Shown: positions 28,709 to 39,140, counted from the stretch's first letter. The stretch is 64,000 nt of DNA from Ignavibacteriales bacterium (GCA_016714125.1 JADJNX010000022.1:1-64000), one strand, 5' to 3'. Notes: generated by a model not told the origin, from the sequence alone. A program made the numbers and translations.

Positions 28709-29857
28709 ATTCAACTTATACTAAAAAATAAATTTGTTCTGGTTCTGCCTCTTATCCTTATTTTCTGGGGATGCGGAAACCGGCCCCAAGGTATGACTCT
28801 AAGAAGGTGACAGGAAATGAGATCGTTAAACTTCTCGACAGTTACATCAATGGTGATGAAAAGGCCGAAAACCGCCTAAAAGATCCTTTTGAGCTTAATA
28901 TTCTTGATGCAAAACGGTATCGGAAGGTGGAGATAGACAGTCTGCAATTTGATGGTGTAACATATTTTGGTGTCCTCCTGCAGCATAAACAACCTGAAAA
29001 TAACAAGTTCCTGATTTATGATGATACACTCGGACTTCTTTTACACGATAAGAGTCTTTCCGGTTCACTTAATTATAAACGACTTACGGTTGGAGACAAA
29101 CAGTTCTTCTCTGTAATCCGTCAGTACTCAGTTAAAAACATTGTTAATGTTGAATATCTTAAGATTTATGATATTAAATCGAACAGAGCAGCCATCGCTT
29201 TTGAAAATTATACTGAGGTATCCTCCCCTTCCCTCCTCGCTAAAATGAATACAACTTTTAGTAAGGGTAATCCACTAAAATTAAATTTTAGACTCTGGGG
29301 GGAATGCTTCAGTCTTTAAACCGGTGGATGTTGAATACAAAGATGAAGACGGTTTTTCGACTAAAGCAGAAAAATGGAAAGAACTTCTTCAATCGTATGT
29401 TACGGGCTATCAGACTACAGAAAAAATTACACCTATTGCTGAAGAACTCCCCAAATATTACAATACGAGATTTGACCTTCTGAGGATGTATCTCCCCTCA
29501 AAATGGGAGATTAAAAATGGTGTGGAAATTAAATCTTTGTTTTCCGAAAAGGTAACAGGAACCGTTGTTACCAGAGAAAAAAAAGATATTACTATCTTCA
29601 TTTTTGATCTGGAAGGAAAAAGTCCGGTAAGAAAACACATTAAAGACATAAATTTTAATCTCATCAGCGATGAGTATAACTATTCATTATACGACTCAAA
29701 ATTGATTAAAAACGATGAAGAGGTCACTCAATTTCTCCTGTCAAAATGTGAAAATGAAGAATACCTTGTGGCAATAAGATGTGAAGCAAAATTTTACGAT
29801 AACAATTATCCATTGATCTATTATATGATCAATTCTGTTAATGTAAACTGTTATTGA
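28706..29857 (+). CDS. Predicted lipoprotein of unknown function (frame-broken)
   Basis: About 383 residues. The N-terminal lipoprotein signal is MIQLILKNKFVLVLPLILIFWGC, with the lipobox Cys in FWGC. The mature part has no domain I know; it is rich in charged residues with repeated strand-like blocks (FELNILDAKRYRKVEIDSLQ, SVIRQYSVKNIVNVEYLKIYD). Breaks near 28788 and 29298 split it into three frames, and the shifted frames join smoothly (PRYDSKKVTGNE; GGNASVFKPVDVEYKDED). It sits between an L,D-transpeptidase and sixA in one tight operon. Confidence 0.62.
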
Positions 29858-29870
29858 GGGAAATAGAATT

Positions 29871-30350
29871 ATGAATTTATATCTGGTAAGACATACCGAT
29901 GCGGAGTATCTGGGAACAGGACCCGGAGGTGAAAGACAAATCACTGAAGAAGGAAGAAGATGGCTGGTAAATTCGGTTAAACACTGGGAAAGATTGATTC
30001 CCAAGTTGGATCTAATTATCGCTTCTCCCGCGCTTAGAACTCAACAAACTGCTGCAGTAGTTGGCGGTGGTCTTGGTTATGAGGGTGAAGTGGTGGTTTC
30101 TAAAAGTTTGCAAAGTGGAACACCTATTGCAAATATCTATTCTTTTTTGCACTCAAACAGAGAAGAAAACATAATGTTGGTGATGCATGAACCCGAAGCT
30201 TCTTTGCTGACCATGAATGCTGCAGGTACCGGATCGATCGAATTCTACTTTAAGCCCGGAACTTTGGCAAAAATTGTTTTTCCAGGAAAAATGCGTCCAC
30301 ACACTAGGAAACTACATTATTTCCTGCCACCCGATATTTTTGCACAATAA
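29871..30350 (+). CDS. sixA: Phosphohistidine phosphatase SixA-like (histidine phosphatase family)
   Basis: This is a small (159 residues) branch-1 histidine phosphatase. The catalytic RHT motif is LYLVRHTDAEY (His8), the second Arg is in SPALRTQQTA and the second catalytic His in LVMHEPEASLL. The length and the absence of a cap domain fit SixA, which dephosphorylates phosphohistidine proteins such as HPt domains or PTS proteins. Its stop codon borders the convergent SRP RNA gene. Confidence 0.83.
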   Translation: MNLYLVRHTDAEYLGTGPGGERQITEEGRRWLVNSVKHWERLIPKLDLIIASPALRTQQTAAVVGGGLGYEGEVVVSKSLQSGTPIANIYSFLHSNREENIMLVMHEPEASLLTMNAAGTGSIEFYFKPGTLAKIVFPGKMRPHTRKLHYFLPPDIFAQ

Positions 30351-30436
30351 AAAAGGCTCTGACTACACGAGATACATGCTTGCCGCTGCTTCCTTCCGGA
30401 CCTGACGGGTTGGGCACTCACTTGTTAGCAGAGCCA
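30348..30436 (-). ncRNA. ffs: Signal recognition particle RNA, small bacterial type (4.5S)
   Basis: On the - strand the segment 30435-30355 begins and ends with a pairing GGCTCTG / CAGAGCC helix. It carries the domain IV core GGTCCGGAAGGAAGCAGC with its GGAA tetraloop, the Ffh-binding site. This is the short form of about 81 nt without an Alu domain. The closing helix is followed by a run of six T (30349-30354), acting as the terminator; this run touches the stop codon of the convergent sixA. A TA-rich upstream region (30440-30480) probably holds the promoter. Confidence 0.93.
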
Positions 30437-30581
30437 AAAATCAAAAATATTAAGACCCAAATATAATTATATTTTTATTAAATTCATCTCGTCCCTCAGA
30501 ATCATTTTCCTCCCTTCCGTTTTCCTTTTGTCCTTACGGTTTTAAAGGTTAATTTTAAAGAATGGAAAAACTTTTTTTCAC

Positions 30582-30586
30582 AGGAG
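30582..30586 (+). promoter_or_regulatory. Shine-Dalgarno site that sets the P5C dehydrogenase start
   Basis: AGGAG lies 5 bases before the ATG at 30592. No such site precedes the earlier in-frame ATG at 30562, so 30592 is preferred. Confidence 0.7.
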
Positions 30587-30591
30587 ATCAA

Positions 30592-32142
30592 ATGAGTATT
30601 AGCCCATTCACAAATGAAGCGTTTATCGACTTCACAAAGCCCGAAAATATCGAAAAACAGAAAAATGCGATAGCTGAAGTAAAGAAAAAATTGGGAGCTA
30701 CTTATCCCCTCGTTATAGGTGGTAAGGAAGTTACAACAGAAAGAAAATTTAATTCATACAGTCCTTCCAACATTGATGAACTGATTGCAGTTTTCAGCAA
30801 AGGAGATGTCGATCTTGCAAATACAGCGGTTGATGCAGCCTTAAAGGCATTTGAAACCTGGCGTTATGTTGACCCAAAAGAAAGAGCTGCTCTTCTTTTT
30901 AGAGCCGCTGAAATTGCCAAAAGAAGAAGATTCGAGATTAATGCGTACATGATTCTCGAAGCCGGTAAAAACTTTGCAGAAGCTGATGGCGACACAGCGG
31001 AAGCGATAGATTTTATGGAGTTTTACGCTCGTGAAATGTTAAGATATGCCGAAACACAGCCAATCACTCCCCTTCCGGGTGAACACAACGAACTTGTTTA
31101 TATCCCCCTTGGAGTAGGCGTTGTTATTCCACCATGGAACTTCCCCTTTGCAATTCTTGCAGGAATGTCCTCTGCCGCAATCGTAAGTGGAAATACAATC
31201 GTTCTTAAACCATCTTCAGATACACCGATGATGGGAAGACTTTATTTTGAAATTATGAAAGAAGCCGGTGTTCCGGATGGTGTGCTCAATTTCCTGCCGG
31301 GTTCCGGTGGTGAAGTTGGTGATACTCTCGTGGCTCACCCAAAAGTAAGATTTATCTCTTTCACAGGCTCGATGGAAGTTGGTATTCACATCTATGAACT
31401 CGCCGCCAAAGTACAACCCGGACAAATCTGGTTAAAGAGAGTTGTAGCTGAGATGGGCGGAAAAGACAGCATAATTGTTGATGCCGATACTGATCTTGAC
31501 GAAGCTGCCGATGGAATCGTTGCTGCCGCTTTTGGATATCAGGGTCAAAAATGTAGCGCTTGTTCAAGAGCAATCATTGATGAAAAAGTATATGATACAA
31601 TGGTTTCGAAAATTAAAGAACGCGTTGCCAAAATTGAAATTGGTCAAGCTGAAGATAACTTCAGAATGGGACCTGTTGCAAGTGCTTCTGCTGAAAGAGG
31701 TATCCTGAAATATATCGAAATCGGAAAATCTGAAGGTAAATTAATCTGTGGTGGCGAAAAAGCTACTGGGAACGGTTATTACATTCAGCCGACAGTTTTC
31801 GCTGATATTGACCCTGAAGCCAGAATTTCTCTCGAAGAGATTTTTGGACCTGTTCTTGCAATTATAAAATCACCAAATTTTGAAGAATCTTTAAAAATTT
31901 GCAATAATACCATTTATGGTCTTACAGGCGCTGTTTATACAAACAACCGTGCCAAACTTGACCGTGCAAAAAAAGAACTTCTTATTGGTAATCTCTATTT
32001 AAACAGGAAATGTACAGGTGCCCTTGTTGGAGCTCATCCTTTTGGAGGCTTTAACATGTCAGGAACCGACTCAAAAGCCGGAGGCAGAGACTATCTGTTG
32101 TTGTTCCTTCAGGCTAAACTGATGAGTGAAAAAATTAAATAA
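30592..32142 (+). CDS. 1-pyrroline-5-carboxylate dehydrogenase
   Basis: This enzyme oxidises glutamate 5-semialdehyde to glutamate with NAD, the second step of proline breakdown (about 516 residues). The aldehyde-dehydrogenase motifs are PPWNFPFAI, the general base Glu in VVAEMGGKDS and the nucleophile Cys in GYQGQKCSACSRAI. The ending GGFNMSGTDSKAGGRDYLLLFLQAK is characteristic of the single-domain RocA/P5CDH branch. A proline dehydrogenase partner is not in the window. It is monocistronic with a terminator at 32147. Confidence 0.9.
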   Translation: MSISPFTNEAFIDFTKPENIEKQKNAIAEVKKKLGATYPLVIGGKEVTTERKFNSYSPSNIDELIAVFSKGDVDLANTAVDAALKAFETWRYVDPKERAALLFRAAEIAKRRRFEINAYMILEAGKNFAEADGDTAEAIDFMEFYAREMLRYAETQPITPLPGEHNELVYIPLGVGVVIPPWNFPFAILAGMSSAAIVSGNTIVLKPSSDTPMMGRLYFEIMKEAGVPDGVLNFLPGSGGEVGDTLVAHPKVRFISFTGSMEVGIHIYELAAKVQPGQIWLKRVVAEMGGKDSIIVDADTDLDEAADGIVAAAFGYQGQKCSACSRAIIDEKVYDTMVSKIKERVAKIEIGQAEDNFRMGPVASASAERGILKYIEIGKSEGKLICGGEKATGNGYYIQPTVFADIDPEARISLEEIFGPVLAIIKSPNFEESLKICNNTIYGLTGAVYTNNRAKLDRAKKELLIGNLYLNRKCTGALVGAHPFGGFNMSGTDSKAGGRDYLLLFLQAKLMSEKIK

Positions 32143-32146
32143 TTTG

Positions 32147-32169
32147 CGGGGAGTTCCCACTCCCCTTTT
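32147..32169 (+). terminator. Terminator of the P5C dehydrogenase gene
   Basis: Perfect stem GGGGAGT / ACTCCCC with a TCCC loop, followed by TTTTC. Confidence 0.72.
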
Positions 32170-32196
32170 CTTAAAATAATCGACAGGTTTTTATAG

Positions 32197-33369
32197 ATGA
32201 AAATTCATGAATATCAGGCAAAAGAGATACTTCGGAAGTATAATGTCCCTGTACCGAAAGGCTTTCCTGTTTTTACCCCCGAAGAAGCAGTTAAAGTTGC
32301 CAAAGAAGAACTCGGTGGGTCGGTTTGGGTTGTAAAAGCCCAGATTCATGCCGGTGGAAGAGGCAAAGGCGGCGGTGTTAAAGTTGCAAAATCTCTCCAT
32401 GAAGTGTATGAATATTCAAAAGCGATCCTTGGAATGACTCTGATTACACACCAGACCGGTCCTGAGGGACAAGTTGTAAAAAGACTTCTGGTTGAGCAAG
32501 GCATCAATATTGAGAAAGAACTTTACATAGGGATCACACTCGACAGAGCGATCTCTAAAAATGTTCTGATGGCTTCCACCGAAGGTGGCATGGAAATTGA
32601 AAAAGTTGCGGAAGAATCACCCGAAAAGATAATCAAAGAGACCATTGAGCCTTCTTTAGGACTTCGTCCACACCAGGCACGCAAAGTAGCTTTTGCTCTC
32701 GGATTAAGTGGAGTTCAGCATAAAAATGCTGTTAATTTCCTCCTCGCTTTCTACAAAGCTTACGATGCAACTGATGCTTCTCTTGCAGAGATCAATCCCC
32801 TTGTTGTTACAAAAGAGGGTGATGTGATGGCACTTGATGCCAAAATGAATTTTGATGATAATGCACTCTATCGCCACAGAGATATCATGGAATACCGCGA
32901 TATCGACGAAGAAGATCCACTTGAAGTGGAAGCTTCCAGGTACAACCTCAACTACATTAAACTTGATGGTAATGTTGGTTGTATGGTTAATGGTGCCGGT
33001 CTCGCAATGGGTACAATGGACATCATTAAACTTGCAGGTGGAGAACCGGCAAACTTCCTTGATGTGGGTGGTGGAGCAAATAAAGAAACCGTCGCAAATG
33101 GTTTTAAGATAATACTTTCCGATCCAAATGTTAAAGCGATACTTATAAACATTTTTGGTGGTATTGTCCGTTGCGATCGTGTCGCAGAAGGCGTTATCAA
33201 TGCTGCAAAAGAGATCGATATTAACCTTCCGATAGTTGTAAGACTTGAAGGTACAAATGCCAAAGAAGCCCGTGAGATGTTGTCGAAATCAGGTCTTAGC
33301 CTTATTCCGGCCTCAACTCTTGCTGATGCGGCAGAAAAAATCACACGCGTTTTAGCAGCAAACAATTAA
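32197..33369 (+). CDS. sucC: Succinate-CoA ligase (ADP-forming) beta subunit
   Basis: This TCA-cycle enzyme subunit has 390 residues, the family length. The ATP-grasp N-terminus [20 protein letters not shown] and the [16 protein letters not shown] loop are intact, as are EINPLVV, the metal-site [10 protein letters not shown] and the C-terminal CoA-ligase part ([26 protein letters not shown]). The alpha subunit sucD is not adjacent, so the enzyme is encoded at split loci. It starts a co-directional run with the TPR gene 46 bases downstream. Confidence 0.95.
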   Translation: MKIHEYQAKEILRKYNVPVPKGFPVFTPEEAVKVAKEELGGSVWVVKAQIHAGGRGKGGGVKVAKSLHEVYEYSKAILGMTLITHQTGPEGQVVKRLLVEQGINIEKELYIGITLDRAISKNVLMASTEGGMEIEKVAEESPEKIIKETIEPSLGLRPHQARKVAFALGLSGVQHKNAVNFLLAFYKAYDATDASLAEINPLVVTKEGDVMALDAKMNFDDNALYRHRDIMEYRDIDEEDPLEVEASRYNLNYIKLDGNVGCMVNGAGLAMGTMDIIKLAGGEPANFLDVGGGANKETVANGFKIILSDPNVKAILINIFGGIVRCDRVAEGVINAAKEIDINLPIVVRLEGTNAKEAREMLSKSGLSLIPASTLADAAEKITRVLAANN

Positions 33370-33415
33370 TTCCCGTAATTTTTTTATTACGGCGTTTCAT
33401 TTAGCAAGGATATAA

Positions 33416-34849
33416 ATGTCTGACATACAACGGAATAATTATGATTTGGGAAATGACGATTTCAGCGAAAGTTATCTCGAAGAGATAATTGAGAGGTGTC
33501 GCCTGATCCTGTCGGAAGACCTTAAGGAAGAATCGATTGTATATATCGATAATTCCATTGAGATACTTCTCGATAACTATCGTTATGAAGAGGTGTTGGA
33601 CATTGTGAAAAGACTCATTTCGGTGAATCCTTTCGACTATGAGAATTATTACAGAGCCGGGTTCTGTTTATTTAGAATGAATGAACCCGCTCTTGCTTAT
33701 AGAAGTCTCACAAAAGCACTTACACTTAACCCAAACGATAGCTCCGCACTAATTGAAAAAGCAATGGTGTGCATTCAACTGAACCGCTTAAAGGAAGCTA
33801 CAGGCTATCTTAAGGCGGCTTATGAGATTGATAAAGAAGACCCGAGAACCTATTTTTCTTTTGGGATTATCTTTAAAAGGTTAAAAAAGTATAATAAAGC
33901 GATTAAATTCCTGAAAAAGGCATCAACTCTTGATCCCGAAGACCCTGAAATTCTCTTCTTGTTGGCACATTGTTACAGGGATGTGAATAATCAGACTTTT
34001 GCGATGGATACAATCGAAAAATACCTCGAACTCGAACCCAAATGTTCTGATGGCTGGTTCTTCAAGGGTCAAATGCTTGAAAGACTCAGTAGAATCGAGA
34101 GCGCATTAAATGCGTTTGCCACATCGATGGCTATCGATCCTCTAAATCTGGCAGCCGTCTTTTCGTTTGTAGAGCTTAATATAAATCTTCGGAAATATAA
34201 GATTGCAACAGAAAGCTTAAATTCCGCTCTTAATCTGCATCCTGAAAACTTCGCAATCTACTTTAAACTAGGTGAGATTTCACTCCTCAAACAGGATTAT
34301 TTCACTGCTGCGGAACAATTCACCAAAGCAATAGAAGCTGATAAAAAGTTCGCCGGTGCCTATATGGAAAGGGCATTTTGTCAGCTAAAACTTGGTGAGT
34401 TTGCACTTGCTTTACAAGATTTTAGAGATGGACTTATTTATTCGAACAAAGAGGGCAAAACATTATGGGGTCCCTTTGGCAAGTGGGGTTTCCACCTCGG
34501 TGACGATGATAACGAATACATTGCACACTTTGAAGAGATATTAAAGATTGACGACAGAAGCCATCTGACATGGCTCCAACTGGCAGAAATCAAGTTAGAC
34601 TACCGCAACCCGCATCATGCTCTACTTTGTCTCTATAAAGTTCTCTCTGCAAAACCATTAAATGGTAAAAGCTTTTACCTTTTAGCCAGAATTGCATATA
34701 AACTCGGAAACAACAAACAGGGTTTGGTTTACCTGAGAGCTGCATTCAAGAGAGACAGTGAGATATTTGCCGGTTTTAGTAAAAAAAATCCATTGGTATT
34801 CTACTCAAGAGTTTTCCAGAGCCTCTTTGGCGATCTTATGGAGAAATAG
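33416..34849 (+). CDS. Tetratricopeptide-repeat protein
   Basis: 477 residues made almost wholly of TPR units. A short acidic N-terminal region precedes repeats such as PFDYENYYRAGFCLFRMNEP, DPRTYFSFGIIFKRLKKYNKA and DPEILFLLAHCYRDVNNQTFA; up to about ten units fit. There is no signal peptide, so a cytoplasmic scaffold is likely. Partner unknown. Its TAG stop shares a G with the GTG start of aroE. Confidence 0.82.
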   Translation: MSDIQRNNYDLGNDDFSESYLEEIIERCRLILSEDLKEESIVYIDNSIEILLDNYRYEEVLDIVKRLISVNPFDYENYYRAGFCLFRMNEPALAYRSLTKALTLNPNDSSALIEKAMVCIQLNRLKEATGYLKAAYEIDKEDPRTYFSFGIIFKRLKKYNKAIKFLKKASTLDPEDPEILFLLAHCYRDVNNQTFAMDTIEKYLELEPKCSDGWFFKGQMLERLSRIESALNAFATSMAIDPLNLAAVFSFVELNINLRKYKIATESLNSALNLHPENFAIYFKLGEISLLKQDYFTAAEQFTKAIEADKKFAGAYMERAFCQLKLGEFALALQDFRDGLIYSNKEGKTLWGPFGKWGFHLGDDDNEYIAHFEEILKIDDRSHLTWLQLAEIKLDYRNPHHALLCLYKVLSAKPLNGKSFYLLARIAYKLGNNKQGLVYLRAAFKRDSEIFAGFSKKNPLVFYSRVFQSLFGDLMEK

Positions 34850-35714
34850 TGAATAACATCTCATTTAGTCCGGATACAATTGTTACAGGTTTGGTTGCCC
34901 ATCCTGCAAAACATTCATTTTCCCCGTCTATTCACAACACGGCGGCAAGTCTTCTTGGATTAAATTTTGTGTTTCTTGCATTTGATGTACTCCCTGAGAA
35001 CCTTGAGTCTTCATTGGCGGGAATGAAAGCATTCAACATTCGGGGACTTAACCTATCGCTCCCCACAAAAAGAAGGTGCTCCCCTTCCTGGATTTAAAAA
35101 GTCTTGAAGTTTCCTATTCAGGGGCGGCGAATACGATTGTGAATGAGGGGGGTAAACTCGCAGGATATAACACAGACATAAGTGGTTTCACAAGGTCACT
35201 TTTGGTTTATGATGAGCTGTTTAGGGGGAAATCGGCGTTTATTATCGGTGCAGGCGGGGCTGCCTCTGCTGCGATTTATTCACTTATCGTGAATTTTCAT
35301 GTTAAAAAAATCCACCTGATGAACAGAACACTTCAAAATTCTACATATCTCGCAGCAAATTATGCAATGCTATTTAAGGATGTTCAATTTGAAATAATTC
35401 CCTATAACGATCATAGAGTAGAAACTGCACTCTCAACTTCCGGAATTGTCATAAATACAACTTCGATTGGTATGAGTCCAAACACAGAACAACTGGTGGA
35501 TATCCCATTTGAAGCTCTAAATCGTGATTCACTCGTTTACGATATGATCTACAATCCATTGAAAACTAAATTTCTTGAAGAAGCAGAAAATTGTGGATGT
35601 ATCACAGTGAATGGTTTATATATGCTACTTTTTCAAGCAGCTGAAGCTTTTAAATTATGGACAGGGCAACAGATGCCAGTGGAAGAAGTGAAAAAACTCC
35701 TCCCACAGTTCTGA
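34849..35714 (+). CDS. aroE: Shikimate dehydrogenase (frame-broken)
   Basis: This enzyme reduces 3-dehydroshikimate with NADPH. The substrate domain shows HPAKHSFSPSIHN (SxS motif) and NLSLPHKKK (catalytic Lys), the latter only after adding one C near 35070. GAANTIV and NTDISGF bind substrate, and IIGAGGAASAAIYSL is the Rossmann loop with NRT next to it. The C-terminal end is VNGLYMLLFQAAEAFKLWTG. Start is GTG at 34849 in a TAGTG overlap with the TPR gene. About 288 residues, normal length. Confidence 0.9.
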
Positions 35715-35722
35715 AAATAAGT

Positions 35723-36917
35723 TTAGGTAAGTTTTTCCAACCCGCTTTTTAATCTTCTTAATCCCTCAAGTATGTTCTTGTCCGAACATGCAAACGACAT
35801 CCTGACACAATTGTCATTTCCAAATGCATCTCCCGGAACCAATCCAATATTTTCTTCGGCGAGTAAATATGTGCACATATCTGCAGAACATTTGATTAAT
35901 TCGTTTTTAAAAGATCTTCCGTAGTAGTAAGACAGGTCAAAAAATGCATAAAACGCTCCACCCGGAACAGGACATTTTATGCCTTCAATTTCTGACAAAC
36001 CTTTAATAATCAAATCGCGTCTCTCTTGAAACTTTGTTTCCATCATCTCGAGTTCAGTTGTTGGACCCGTCAAAGCTGCTGATGCTGCTTTTTTGCGATA
36101 TGGAGCATGCATTTGAGGTGCTGTGACTCTGCAAATTGGCAGCTAAATCAATAATGTGTTTTGGACCGGCTGCATACCCGACACGCCATCCGGTCATAGA
36201 ATATGCTTTTGAGAGTCCATTTATCACAACTATTTTATCTTTCAGTCCGGGATATTGGGCTGGAGAATAGTGTTCACCACCATCAAATATAATTTTTTCA
36301 TAAATCTCATCTGAAATTGTCATTATATCTGTCTCTACCAGGACGGCACAGAGTGCTTTAATCTCTTCAGGAGTATAAGTTGCACCTGTAGGATTTGAAG
36401 GAGAATTGAAGATAAAAACTTTTGATTTTGGAGTTATTGCAGCTTTTAATTGAGCCGGAGTTATCTTATAACCACTTTCCGGTCCCGCATCAATAATAAC
36501 TGATTTGCCCTGAACGAGTTTAACCATCTCGGGATAACTCACCCAATATGGAGATTGATATATAACCTCGTCACCGGGATTACAAATTGCCATTAATACA
36601 TTGTAAATCGACTGTTTTGCGCCGCTCGATACCAGAATTTGATCCGGAGTATAATCCAGTTTGTTATCGTTTTTGAATTTAGCTATAATAGCAGCAATCA
36701 GGTCCGGTGTGCCGGCATTTGCAGTATATTTTGTAAAATTATCATTTATTGCTTGAATTGCCGCTTCTTTGATGAATGTTGGAGTTGGGAAATCAGGTTC
36801 CCCGGCACTAAAGCTTAGTACATCTTTCCCTTCAGCTTTTAATTTTTTAACCAATGCAGTGATAGCCAGGGTTGCACTACCCTCTACTGAAGATATAAGT
36901 TTAGACAGTTCAATCAC
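35723..36917 (-). CDS. Aspartate-type aminotransferase, class I (frame-broken)
   Basis: This is a PLP-dependent transaminase of about 397 residues. SFSAGEPDFPTPTFI is the usual N-terminal signature. SSGAKQSIYNVLMAI binds cofactor phosphate, NSPSNPTGATY carries the Asn, and the internal aldimine Lys is in NGLSKAYSMTGWRVGYAAGP. One extra A near 36095 breaks the frame in QSHSTSNACSISQKAASAAL; the remainder (PGGAFYAFFDLS, CVRMSFACSD) runs on to 35723. It resembles the thermophilic subgroup Ib AspC. It follows coaD by 16 bases on the same strand. Confidence 0.88.
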
Positions 36918-36933
36918 AGAACGCTCCCGTAAG

Positions 36934-37428
36934 TTATTTAGCGAATTTTTTCATTAGTGCTTCCTGCACACAAAAAGGTACAAAATCAGATACATCCTGC
37001 CCCAAAGATGCAAGATTCCTGATTAGTGATGAATTTACATAGGTATATTTTTCGTTTGGCATGAGAAAAACTGTGGTGATTTCCTCAGCCAGTTTTCTAT
37101 TCATCAAAGCCAGTTGGAATTCATATTCAAAATCTGAAAGGGCTCGTAATCCCCTGATTAGGGCGACCGCTCCTTTTTCCCTTGCATGTGTGACCAAAAG
37201 CCCTGAATAGGAACTTATTTCAACACCGGGAATATCCTTCAGACTCTCACTTAACAGTTCAAACCGATGTTCAACCGTGAACATGGGTGTTTTTGAGGGG
37301 TTAATTCCGATACTTACATAAACCTGGTCAAAGATATCCTTAGCCCTGATAACTATGTCAATGTGACCATTAGTTACAGGATCAAAAGTGCCGGGGTAGA
37401 TTGCAATTTTCTTCTTTTTTTCGTCCAT
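36934..37428 (-). CDS. coaD: Phosphopantetheine adenylyltransferase
   Basis: This enzyme converts 4'-phosphopantetheine plus ATP to dephospho-CoA (164 residues). The nucleotidyltransferase motif YPGTFDPVTNGHIDI, RGLRALSDFEYEFQLALMN and YTYVNSSLIRNLAS (the ISS.R loop) are intact. The RsmD methyltransferase often found beside it is absent. It is probably co-transcribed with the downstream aminotransferase gene. Confidence 0.95.
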   Translation of the reverse strand: MDEKKKKIAIYPGTFDPVTNGHIDIVIRAKDIFDQVYVSIGINPSKTPMFTVEHRFELLSESLKDIPGVEISSYSGLLVTHAREKGAVALIRGLRALSDFEYEFQLALMNRKLAEEITTVFLMPNEKYTYVNSSLIRNLASLGQDVSDFVPFCVQEALMKKFAK

Positions 37429-37527
37429 TTACAACAATTTTTCTAAATTTTTTGTTGATCTCAAATATAATAAATATTTATGTAATACACTTTCTTTTAA
37501 TTTTGGAAACATACAAGGAGTCAACAA

Positions 37528-37860
37528 ATGATTTATTATTACGTACAGATCAGCGTGGATACAAAAGTTCAAACTGACTGGATACAGTGGATGATGGAAG
37601 TCCATATTCCGGAAGTAGTTGCAACCGGTCACTTTAAAAATTCTTATTTTCAACAGATAATTGAGCCAATGCCAACGGGTGAGACAGTATCTTTTCTTTC
37701 TGTTTATCAATGTGAATCAATTGAAGCATTAAGGAAATATCGTGATAATGATGCTCCAAAGCTAATGGCTGAACACGAGAAGAAATTTGGCGGTTCCTTC
37801 ACAGTTCAACGCTTTGTGGGTGCCCCACTCCGTATCCCGGAGGGAAAAGTTCAATTTTAA
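37528..37860 (+). CDS. DUF4286 family protein
   Basis: This small soluble protein of 110 residues opens MIYYYVQISVDTKVQTDWIQWM. It has the central EVVATGHFKNSYFQQIIEP and ends RKYRDNDAPKLMAEHEKKFGG. This is the DUF4286 pattern (dimeric alpha-beta barrel-like fold, no known function). It is preceded by CAAGGAGTC, a fair ribosome-binding site, and is a single-gene unit. Confidence 0.78.
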   Translation: MIYYYVQISVDTKVQTDWIQWMMEVHIPEVVATGHFKNSYFQQIIEPMPTGETVSFLSVYQCESIEALRKYRDNDAPKLMAEHEKKFGGSFTVQRFVGAPLRIPEGKVQF

Positions 37861-37867
37861 CGATTAT

Positions 37868-37899
37868 GGGGAGTGATGTTAAACACCACTCCCTTTATC
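37868..37899 (+). terminator. Weak hairpin after the DUF4286 gene
   Basis: Stem GGGAGTG / CACTCCC with a 9-base loop, followed only by TTTAT. Confidence 0.5.
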
Positions 37900-37982
37900 T
37901 CCCCAGTTTTGTGAGCTGATTCATTTATGCTTCAGATTTTATTCATATTTTAGAATGTTATATTTAATATTTTAGGCTTTAC

Positions 37983-39068
37983 ATGCGTTACTTAAGTTTG
38001 TTATTTATTTTACTTATTACCTCAGCCTTCTCACAGCAGGCATCTGAATATTTCCCCGCCTCTAATGGATACAAATGGTATTCAAAAACTGTGGTCCTCG
38101 ACTCACTGAATCAAGAAATTGATTCCCTTACAGCATATTCCATCGATTCACTCGCCGGTGAAACAACTTACAGAGGTTATCAGGCTAAATATATATTAGG
38201 AAAAACAGGATTATATGAAACTGTTCCCTTCCAGCCATATATCGACACATCGTTTGTTTCTCTTTCGGGAAGTGATGCCAGAACATATTTTGGGCTTGGC
38301 AATTTAAACGCTTTACTCGGTTTGATAGATACCACAGCCATTGACAGCACCCTTCTTGGCGTGTTGGGCTTACTCTCCTCAGTAGAAGGATGGTATCCGA
38401 CCTATAAATTTACGAGTTCTGTGAACAGTAATTATACACTATTTACAAAAGACACCACGATTGTGGTGCAGGATGTAACTCTTCCCCTTCGCTTCCAGGT
38501 TCAAGCAAAGAGAGTTAATGACGGGCAACTGATAACAGAAATTGGGACATTCAACTGTAAAAAGTTTGTACTCTCGTACTCTGTAAAGTATATGCTTATC
38601 CCAATATTCCCAATTACTCTTATTACTATCCCTGATACTCATTATGTGGCGCAAGGAAACTGGATTGTTAAGACACTTGCCCCTTCAACCACACTCGATT
38701 TAAGTGTTGTGCAACTCGGTAGTTTCACTTTCCCGGGAAGATCTGAAGTTGTGATTCCACCAATTATTCCAACATCAGTTGAAGATTTTGAACCGGCTCA
38801 GATTGATGGATTTGCACTTAACCAAAACTATCCAAATCCCTTTAATCCTGAAACCACCATCAGCTTTAATCTCGCTAATAGCGGTTTTGTATCATTAAAG
38901 GTGTATGATAATTTGGGTAATCTTATTTCTACTCCGATGAGCAGAGATATGCCGGCAGGAACTCATAAAATGAGTTTTAACGGAAATGGGCTTGCAAGTG
39001 GAGTTTATTTCTACAGACTGGAAACAGAACGATTCTCCGAAACCCGAAGAATGATTCTGCTCAAATAG
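37983..39068 (+). CDS. Secreted protein with T9SS sorting domain, unknown function
   Basis: This 361-residue protein has a short signal peptide (MRYLSLLFILLITSAFSQQ). The body begins EYFPASNGYKWYSKTVVLDSL, a pattern I associate with uncharacterised Ignavibacterial secreted proteins. The C-terminal Por sorting domain runs from NQNYPNPFNPETTISFNL to ETRRMILLK. It should cross the outer membrane through type IX secretion. No enzyme motif is seen. A strong terminator follows. Confidence 0.82.
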   Translation: MRYLSLLFILLITSAFSQQASEYFPASNGYKWYSKTVVLDSLNQEIDSLTAYSIDSLAGETTYRGYQAKYILGKTGLYETVPFQPYIDTSFVSLSGSDARTYFGLGNLNALLGLIDTTAIDSTLLGVLGLLSSVEGWYPTYKFTSSVNSNYTLFTKDTTIVVQDVTLPLRFQVQAKRVNDGQLITEIGTFNCKKFVLSYSVKYMLIPIFPITLITIPDTHYVAQGNWIVKTLAPSTTLDLSVVQLGSFTFPGRSEVVIPPIIPTSVEDFEPAQIDGFALNQNYPNPFNPETTISFNLANSGFVSLKVYDNLGNLISTPMSRDMPAGTHKMSFNGNGLASGVYFYRLETERFSETRRMILLK

Positions 39069-39092
39069 GAAACTATTTCATTTTATTTTTTG

Positions 39093-39136
39093 AAGGAAGA
39101 TCAGTTGCCCAACCGGGTTAATTGATCTTCCTTTTT
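39093..39136 (+). terminator. Terminator after the T9SS cargo gene
   Basis: Stem AAGGAAGATCA / TGATCTTCCTT with a loop of about 20 bases and a T tract on the + side only. Confidence 0.78.
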
Positions 39137-39140
39137 AATT

